A stretch of 24,644 nt of DNA from Candidatus Colwellbacteria bacterium RIFCSPLOWO2_12_FULL_43_11 (lineage in GTDB: Bacteria; Patescibacteriota; Minisyncoccia; UBA6257; Colwellbacteraceae). Below are positions 20,047 to 24,644 of the stretch, piece after piece. The first letter of the stretch is position 1, and each line of letters opens with the position of its first letter. The notes beneath the pieces were generated by a model. It searched no databases. It saw only the letters and a list, made by a program, of their open reading frames with translations, and had not been told where the DNA came from. The stretch is taken from positions 1-24,644 of the forward strand of contig MHJB01000035.1 of the NCBI GenBank assembly GCA_001817805.1. The letters are read 5' to 3'. The position numbers were made by a program, and so were the translations under genes.

Positions 20047-22107
20047 ATGGCTAAAAAGAAGTTCAAGGAAACAAGGAAGGAACGGAATAATTTAATACAT
20101 CCGGAGGCTAAGGCAAGCGTTATAGCTGTCTTCTCTCTTGGGATTGCCGTGATACTCACACTCTCCGGTTTTCATAAAGCCGGTCCGCTGGGCGAAGTAA
20201 TGAGTAGTATCCTAACTACTCTCATGGGTGTTGGTTATTGGCTTTTGCCCGTAACGCTTCTCGCTATAAGTATTGCCCTCTTCACAAGCGGCACTAAAAA
20301 AGTTTTGACCGCAACGCTTTTGGGCGGATTATTTGTTTTGCTCTCGAGTTTGGGAATTATAGATATAGTTTATACGGATAGGGGTGGCTGGATGGGAAAT
20401 ATCTTGGGCAGCTTACAGCTTTTCTTGGGTTACTCGGCATCGCTCGTCTTAAATTTTACGATTCTTGTGGCTGCCATCATAGTTACTTTTAACGCTCCTC
20501 TAAAAATAAGAAAAGAAATGTTTTGGAGGAAACGCGAAATAGAAGAAGATAGACCCGTAATAATAAAAGAGCCGGGTAAAACACCGGAGACCCAACAAGC
20601 AGAGCCGGCTATCATCTCGCCCGATCAAGATATGAAAGGCAAGCCGGAAAAGAAAAGCGAGGATAAAACGGAGGCAGAATCGTTCAAAGCGAGACACAGC
20701 TATAAGTCTAATTATGTTCCCCCGCCATTAAGCCTCCTTAAGGCAACGAGCGAAAAACCGACAGTGGGAGATTTAAGAGCCAATGCCAATATTATTAGGA
20801 GGACCTTGGAGAGTTTTGGCATACCGGTAGAAATGGGAGAAATAACCATAGGCCCTAAGGTAACAAGGTATACCCTAAAACCAGCCGAAGGTATGAAACT
20901 CTCAAGAATTGTAGCTTTAAATCAGGATTTAGCCTTGGCCTTGGCCACACACCCGATTCGCATTGAAGCCCCTATCCCGGGGAAAGCGCTTGTCGGGATT
21001 GAGGTCCCTAATCAGGTTGGCAGCATCGTACGCTTGGGCGGACTCTTAAGTTATCCCGATTTTACGAATTCCGGTTCCCTAACTTTTCCTTTGGGCCGGG
21101 ATGTCTCGGGCGATCCTATTTTTGGCAATTTAGCCAAGATGCCTCATATGTTAATAGCCGGCGCCACGGGTAGCGGTAAGTCCGTAACCATTCACTCCCT
21201 GATTATTTCACTCCTTTACAAGAACTCTCCGGAAGTTATGCGCCTCATTTTGATTGACCCAAAGAGAGTTGAGTTATCGGTTTACGAGGGTATACCCCAT
21301 CTTATTTCTTCCGTCATAATCGACGGGAAAAAAGCCATTGGCGCATTAAAATTTGGAATTAGCGAAATGGAAAGACGTTATGAGGTTTTGCTTAAAGCGG
21401 GATGTCGGGATATTGGCAGTTATAACGAAAAGAAAAAGGAAGACTTTATGCCTTATCTTGTAATTGTTATCGATGAGCTAGCCGATCTTATGGCCGCTTA
21501 CGGCAGAGAAATAGAAGGTTCTGTCGTAAGACTGGCACAGATGGCGAGAGCGACCGGCATTCATTTAATAGTATCAACCCAGAGGCCATCGGTTGAAGTC
21601 ATTACCGGGCTAATAAAAGCCAACATCCCGACGAGAGTCGCGCTGCAAGTGGCAAGCCAAGTGGACTCACGAACGATTCTGGATATGGCCGGCGCCGAAA
21701 AACTTTTGGGCGGAGGAGATATGCTTTTCTTATCAACCGATTTTTCCAAGCCGAAGAGAATTCAAGGAACCTACGTTACCGATGAAGAAACAAAGAAAGT
21801 CGTCGAATTTATTATTAAAAATAATCCTGTGGAAGTGGAGAATGGCTTGGAAGAAGCGGTTGAAGAGAGCTTGGAAAAGGACAACTTTGATGACTACTTG
21901 GGGGACCAAGATGATGACGAGTTATTTAGCGAAGCCCTAAGAGTGGTTAAGGAAGCCGGCAAAGCCTCGGCCTCCCTACTTCAAAGACGCCTTAAAGTCG
22001 GTTATGCTAGAGCGGCAAGGCTACTGGATATAATGGAGTCTAAGGGCTTAATTGGTCCCGGAGACGGAGCTAAGCCCAGAGACGTATTTATGAACGATGG
22101 ACAATAA
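20047..22107 (+). CDS. ftsK: DNA translocase FtsK/SpoIIIE
   Basis: A 686-residue membrane-bound DNA pump that clears chromosome termini from the division septum. There are four N-terminal membrane spans (about 24-42, 55-80, 86-108, 120-148), a short charged linker, and the alpha/beta motor domains with Walker A GATGSGKS (372-379) and Walker B YLVIVIDELADLM. A C-terminal winged-helix gamma domain (about 625-686: ALRVVKEAGKASASLLQRRL) reads oriented DNA sites. The total length is like SpoIIIE (about 790) but with a much shorter linker. It overlaps the next gene by 11 bases and leads the ftsK-rodZ-like-recA operon. Confidence 0.96.
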   Translation: MAKKKFKETRKERNNLIHPEAKASVIAVFSLGIAVILTLSGFHKAGPLGEVMSSILTTLMGVGYWLLPVTLLAISIALFTSGTKKVLTATLLGGLFVLLSSLGIIDIVYTDRGGWMGNILGSLQLFLGYSASLVLNFTILVAAIIVTFNAPLKIRKEMFWRKREIEEDRPVIIKEPGKTPETQQAEPAIISPDQDMKGKPEKKSEDKTEAESFKARHSYKSNYVPPPLSLLKATSEKPTVGDLRANANIIRRTLESFGIPVEMGEITIGPKVTRYTLKPAEGMKLSRIVALNQDLALALATHPIRIEAPIPGKALVGIEVPNQVGSIVRLGGLLSYPDFTNSGSLTFPLGRDVSGDPIFGNLAKMPHMLIAGATGSGKSVTIHSLIISLLYKNSPEVMRLILIDPKRVELSVYEGIPHLISSVIIDGKKAIGALKFGISEMERRYEVLLKAGCRDIGSYNEKKKEDFMPYLVIVIDELADLMAAYGREIEGSVVRLAQMARATGIHLIVSTQRPSVEVITGLIKANIPTRVALQVASQVDSRTILDMAGAEKLLGGGDMLFLSTDFSKPKRIQGTYVTDEETKKVVEFIIKNNPVEVENGLEEAVEESLEKDNFDDYLGDQDDDELFSEALRVVKEAGKASASLLQRRLKVGYARAARLLDIMESKGLIGPGDGAKPRDVFMNDGQ

Positions 22108-22750
22108 CGAAGCAAAAATATCGGAACTTTTAGGGCAACTGATGCAAGAGCACGGTATTACGGTTGAAAAGCTGGCTTTTACCACCAATATCCCGCATAG
22201 GTTTGTGGCAGCCTTGGTAAATGGAGACTTTAAAAGACTGCCCGCCAAACCCTACGTAGGAGGATATTTATCCAAGATAGCGGCCGCCCTAAACGTAGAC
22301 CCGACAGTTTTATTAAAAGCTTATAAAGAAAGCACGGAAATTATGCGCTCCGGAGAAAACGATAAACTGCCGGTAAACAGATTCGCTATCCAGAATATAA
22401 ATAAAAACTTTATTATAGTCTTCCTGGTAGTAATCCTGGTTGTAGGATTCCTGTCTTGGAGGATGAAAGATATATTAGGCACGCCAAGCTTACGGGTAAG
22501 TCTGCCGGAGACAACTTTGGTCTCTCAAGAACAAGTAATTAAAGTAAGCGGCCAAGTCAGTTCCGGGGATCAGCTCACGTTAAACCGGGAAATAGTTTAT
22601 ACTGATGAGGCTGGTGCTTTTGAGAAAGATATAAATCTTACTCCCGGCTTAAACACCTTGGAATTTGATGTTAAAAGATTTCTAGGACGCGAAACTAAAG
22701 TAATAAGACAAATATTTTACGAAGAACAACTTAAACCAATTGTAGAATGA
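22097..22750 (+). CDS. RodZ-like protein: HTH, membrane span, Ig-like outer domain
   Basis: A 217-residue protein. Residues about 8-75 form a Cro/RodZ-type helix-turn-helix (GQLMQEHGITVEKLAFTT, then LPAKPYVGGYLSKIAAALNV, the family's typical second half). A single transmembrane helix follows (about 104-122), then a roughly 90-residue beta-rich outer domain with VSGQV, GAFEKDINLTPGLN and LEFDVKRFLG, which resembles the Ig-like (glucodextranase B-type) domains of CPR proteins. RodZ links MreB to the wall machinery; here the role is inferred from architecture only. It is coupled to ftsK (11-base overlap) and recA (ATGA overlap). Confidence 0.82.
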   Translation: MDNNEAKISELLGQLMQEHGITVEKLAFTTNIPHRFVAALVNGDFKRLPAKPYVGGYLSKIAAALNVDPTVLLKAYKESTEIMRSGENDKLPVNRFAIQNINKNFIIVFLVVILVVGFLSWRMKDILGTPSLRVSLPETTLVSQEQVIKVSGQVSSGDQLTLNREIVYTDEAGAFEKDINLTPGLNTLEFDVKRFLGRETKVIRQIFYEEQLKPIVE

Positions 22751-23781
22751 GTCCTAAAATAGCCAAGAAGAGCGACAAAGAAACAAGTAAGGGCGACTTA
22801 GATAATCTCTTACAAAGTCTCAGAGATAAGTTCGGAGATGGAGCTGTTATGCGTCTGGGCGACGTGCGTAAATCGGATGTTGCCGTTGTGCCCACTGGTT
22901 CTTTCTCGTTGGATTTAGCACTGGGTGTTGGAGGCTTGCCCAGAGGCAGAGTCGTTGAAATCTTCGGACCAGAATCAAGCGGCAAAACGACTCTGGCCTT
23001 AAATGTAGTGGCTCAAGCTCAAAAACAGGGAGGGAAGGCCGCTTTTATAGACGCCGAGCATGCGATGGACCCGGAGTACGCGGGCAGGCTTGGAGTAAAG
23101 GTAAACGAATTATTAATCTCACAGCCCGATAGTGGAGAAGAGGCGTTAAACATACTGGAAAGCTTGGTTCGCTCCGGAATGATATCGGTAGTGGTAGTTG
23201 ATTCCGTGGCCGCCCTTACCCCCAAAGCCGAGCTTGAAGGAGAAATGGGAGACCAGCATGTGGGACGCCAGGCCAGAATGATGGGCCAGGCCCTGAGAAA
23301 ACTTACCGCTATCGCCAATAATACTCAGACTATGATTATATTCATCAACCAAATCAGGATGAAAATCGGCATAATGTTCGGTAACCCCGAAACCACGCCC
23401 GGAGGAAGAGCGCTCCCCTTTGCCGCCTCAGTAAGAATTGATATACGAAAAATCGCTCAAATAAAAAAAGGAGAAAACGTTGTGGGTAATAGAGTGAAGG
23501 CAAAAGTAGTTAAAAATAAAGTAGCTGCGCCATTTAAATTCGCTGAGTTTGATATTATGTTCGGCGAAGGCATCTCTTATGAAGGTGATGTCTTGAACGC
23601 CGGCATTGCGCATGGGGTTATTACCAAGTCAGGCGCGAGCTATACCTTTGAAGGAGAAAAGCTGGGTACCGGCTTTGATAATGTAGTAATGAAATTGAAA
23701 GAAGATAAAAAACTGATTCAAGAAATTAAGAAAAGGGTTAAAGATGTTATGGGAACGGAGACGAAATCTAAAATTGACTAA
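22747..23781 (+). CDS. recA: Recombinase RecA
   Basis: A 344-residue ATPase that coats single-stranded DNA, drives strand exchange and stimulates LexA-type cleavage. Visible elements: the polymerisation motif region at the N-terminus, Walker A GPESSGKT (74-81), the catalytic Glu in DAEHAMDPEYA (E105), Walker B VVVVDSVAAL, and NQIRMKIG with Q202 leading to loop L2. After L2 the near-invariant ALKFYASVR reads ALPFAASVR (224-227 PFAA); the key Phe is kept. The length matches the family. It starts on the ATGA overlap with the RodZ-like gene and ends before a terminator at 23849. No LexA box is obvious. Confidence 0.97.
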   Translation: MSPKIAKKSDKETSKGDLDNLLQSLRDKFGDGAVMRLGDVRKSDVAVVPTGSFSLDLALGVGGLPRGRVVEIFGPESSGKTTLALNVVAQAQKQGGKAAFIDAEHAMDPEYAGRLGVKVNELLISQPDSGEEALNILESLVRSGMISVVVVDSVAALTPKAELEGEMGDQHVGRQARMMGQALRKLTAIANNTQTMIIFINQIRMKIGIMFGNPETTPGGRALPFAASVRIDIRKIAQIKKGENVVGNRVKAKVVKNKVAAPFKFAEFDIMFGEGISYEGDVLNAGIAHGVITKSGASYTFEGEKLGTGFDNVVMKLKEDKKLIQEIKKRVKDVMGTETKSKID

Positions 23782-23848
23782 CCAGTAGAGAACTGTTACT
23801 TTAGGCTTACTCCCTTTTTGGGATAATTAGCCAAAGGTCGAACCCTGA

Positions 23849-23881
23849 AGCAGATTATCCCTCAAGGAAATCTGCTCTTTT
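23849..23881 (+). terminator. Intrinsic terminator after recA
   Basis: AGCAGATT (23849-23856) and AATCTGCT (23869-23876) form an 8-bp stem, followed by CTTTT and an A/T-rich stretch. Confidence 0.75.
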
Positions 23882-23900
23882 AATTATTAATTTGTCCTAA

Positions 23901-23921
23901 TTGTTGGACTTAGTCCAACAA
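23901..23921. promoter_or_regulatory. 21-base perfect palindrome upstream of the HAD-like gene
   Basis: TTGTTGGACT and AGTCCAACAA are exact reverse complements around a single T. The palindrome ends 15 bases before the start codon of the HAD-like gene and lies after the recA terminator. It may be an operator, a hairpin masking the ribosome site, or a dispersed palindromic repeat. Confidence 0.55.
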
Positions 23922-23935
23922 GGGCCTTAACCATT

Positions 23936-24532
23936 ATGCCTTACCCAACAGCTAAAGTTTTGGTATTGGATATAGATGGTGGAATTGTAGAAAGTAGTTT
24001 CCTCGCCAAGGCTTCGGTAAATCCAGTGGTCTCCAGAATATTATCGTTAACGCCAATGTTAAAAAAGTTGGCTTTAACACTAGTCGAAACCGGAGAAACG
24101 ATATTGGAGACTAAATATGAGATTACCGAAGAGATGGACCACATCTGCAGAGATTACGAGCATGTCGGCATCATAACCGACAGAAGCTTTGAAGGATTGA
24201 GATATATCCTCCGAGAGCAGCTCACGCTTCTGCAATATATGAGTTTTATCCAAGTGAGAGAGACTTCTTCCTACAAGAGAAAGAAATTAAGGTATGGACC
24301 AAAAATTTGGGAGACGAAAGCAATTAAACCTCATGAATGGGTTTTAGATAACCTAATCGACTTTGCCGAGGCAAAGGAGATTGGACGCCACGATGTTCTT
24401 ATTTGTGATTATGACCCCGAATTCAGGTTTATGGCCAAAACTCTAGGTTTTAGAGTTTACCCGGACGAGACGATAGATATACCAGCGGTATATCCCACCT
24501 CTATAGAGAGGAGAGTAGCCCTGAGCTTTTAA
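23936..24532 (+). CDS. HAD-like hydrolase (putative phosphatase)
   Basis: A 198-residue protein with all four HAD-superfamily motifs in order: motif I VLDIDGG (nucleophile D12, acid D14), motif II IITDRS (T81), motif III Lys in IKPHEWVLD (K131) and motif IV ICDYDPEFRFMAKTLGFRV (D158/D160). The cap region between motifs I and II is short and helical. The substrate cannot be told; related folds act on sugar phosphates, nucleotides or proteins. It starts about 30 bases after the terminator and palindrome, so it is its own unit. Its stop codon lies inside the next terminator hairpin. Confidence 0.75.
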   Translation: MPYPTAKVLVLDIDGGIVESSFLAKASVNPVVSRILSLTPMLKKLALTLVETGETILETKYEITEEMDHICRDYEHVGIITDRSFEGLRYILREQLTLLQYMSFIQVRETSSYKRKKLRYGPKIWETKAIKPHEWVLDNLIDFAEAKEIGRHDVLICDYDPEFRFMAKTLGFRVYPDETIDIPAVYPTSIERRVALSF

Positions 24533-24552
24533 GCTCGGGGTTATTTATTTTT
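24519..24552 (+). terminator. Intrinsic terminator overlapping the HAD-like stop codon
   Basis: CCCTGAGCTT (24519-24528) pairs with AAGCTCGGGG (24531-24540), with one T-G pair, followed by TTATTTATTTTT. The TAA stop (24530-24532) is in the loop. Confidence 0.8.
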
Positions 24553-24557
24553 CGAGG

Positions 24558-24577
24558 CCTGCCCGTCGGTATGCAGG
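24558..24577. repeat. Copy B of the palindromic repeat
   Basis: CCTGCCCGTCGGTATGCAGG matches copy A (4261-4280) at 15 of 20 positions and keeps the CCTGC/GCAGG arms. It lies after the HAD-like terminator. The remaining bases to 24644 show no gene that I can support. Confidence 0.45.
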
Positions 24578-24644
24578 GATGATGTAATGCTGGGCTTAAT
24601 ATCCTCTATTTGAATAAATCCAGAACGTAAGGATAAAAAATAAG

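Noticed and set aside
1..24644. CRISPR array, transposase or prophage genes
   Set aside because: No regularly spaced repeats and no Cas, transposase, integrase or phage structural proteins were seen on either strand.

Overview
The window is 24.6 kb of compact bacterial chromosome. The genes are short and often overlap by 1-13 bases. IF-2 is trimmed to its GTPase core, many starts lack a Shine-Dalgarno site, and housekeeping genes are mixed with orphan membrane or secreted proteins. This best fits a Candidate Phyla Radiation (Patescibacteria, probably Parcubacteria-like) genome; that placement is an inference from gene content and style. UGA is used as an ordinary stop (in znuC, the sigma factor gene and prsW), which argues against the code-25 lineages. 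I see no CRISPR array, rRNA, transposase or phage gene.

Layout. (1) 1-1449, plus: the end of valS, a PrsW-type membrane protease and a small heat-shock protein, in overlapping reading frames. (2) 1536-4041, plus: a znuA-znuC-znuB metal uptake operon. (3) 4062-4417: tRNA-Leu(UAA) and tRNA-Cys(GCA) on minus, separated by a roughly 157-bp hairpin-rich cassette bounded by an 18-bp direct repeat of the tRNA-Cys 3' end. (4) 4456-6556, minus: rbfA and infB, preceded by a region that folds into a roughly 200-nt multibranched RNA with its own promoter and terminator; I recognise no family for it. (5) 6627-7390, plus: tRNA-Ser(GCU), tRNA-Arg(GCG), two small membrane proteins and tRNA-Gly(UCC). (6) 7427-9744, plus: a leaderless membrane-anchored protein, then a translationally coupled ECF sigma factor, a putative membrane anti-sigma factor and a secreted helical protein. 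(7) 9800-20000, minus: HU, RNase Y, a polytopic membrane protein, ClpB, HtrA, cysteine desulfurase, a YprB-like exonuclease, a YkuK-like protein and a frameshifted phosphohexomutase. (8) 20047-24532, plus: ftsK, a RodZ-like HTH/membrane/Ig-like protein, recA and a HAD-like phosphatase.

The genes cover translation (valS, rbfA, infB, tRNAs), envelope and protein quality control (PrsW, Hsp20, ClpB, HtrA, the sigma module), metal uptake, RNA turnover (RNase Y, possibly the YprB-like nuclease), nucleoid and DNA maintenance (HU, FtsK, RecA), sulfur mobilisation and sugar-phosphate metabolism. The most unusual items are the structured RNA upstream of infB, the tRNA-Cys cassette, the frameshifted phosphohexomutase with all its active-site loops intact, and a tRNA-Arg with anticodon GCG instead of the usual bacterial ACG.
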